From: Aliarcobacter sp.
GTDB lineage: Bacteria > Campylobacterota > Campylobacteria > Campylobacterales > Arcobacteraceae
DNA: 38,279 bases
Assembly: GCA_028703945.1 (NCBI GenBank)
Contig: JAQVLW010000018.1
Coordinates: 1-38,279, forward strand
Direction of reading: 5' to 3'
The notes under the pieces were generated by a model. The model saw nothing but the letters and a program-made list of their open reading frames with translations. It did no database searches and was not told the origin of the DNA. Made by a program: the position numbers and the translations under genes. This document shows, in pieces, positions 38,271 through 38,279 of this stretch; the first letter of the stretch is position 1, and each line of letters starts with the position of its first letter.

Positions 38271-38279
38271 TCCCGTCCA

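Noticed and set aside
1-38279. CRISPR arrays, transposases, prophage, tRNA or rRNA genes
   Set aside because: None seen: no regularly spaced repeats, no mobile-element proteins and no recognisable structured RNA genes inside the window.

Overview
AT-rich 38.3 kb chromosomal window that looks like Arcobacter/Aliarcobacter (Campylobacterota); the genus is inferred from protein character and the pyrE-frr-secG order, not proven. From left to right it contains: (1) an RND efflux operon whose outer-membrane factor is cut by the left edge; (2) a roughly 13 kb minus-strand signalling island with tandem and single bacteriohemerythrins, two PAS histidine kinases, an OmpR-type response regulator, a soluble MCP, a stand-alone Aer-type PAS protein, a REC-REC-PAS-PAS-HD-GYP protein, a REC-REC-PAS-GGDEF protein and an unrecognised 203-aa protein; (3) a marR-bcr/cflA drug-efflux pair; (4) a lemA-TPM-TPM-HAD cluster; (5) an orphan TPP-enzyme/aldehyde dehydrogenase operon; (6) ung, then a divergent pair of YgbA_NO family gene and Crp/Fnr regulator; (7) comEA-like, ychJ, yaaA and zntB genes; (8) DUF475, MscS, MFS and RDD membrane proteins; (9) pyrE-frr-secG, a BioC-like methyltransferase, a ThiD2-like gene and a Bax-inhibitor-1 family gene; (10) a perfect-consensus sigma70 promoter at the right edge. 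The most interesting signals are: (a) three Aer-type PAS domains in one tight operon, each attached to a different output (MCP, HD-GYP, GGDEF); (b) a 34-nt promoter block with a PhoB-box-like 11-nt-spaced direct repeat, found upstream of both the response regulator and that operon, which suggests a self-contained regulon; (c) a MarR gene that appears to start at a non-canonical CTG codon just downstream of a perfect 27-bp palindrome. All homology calls come from reading the sequence; no database search was run.
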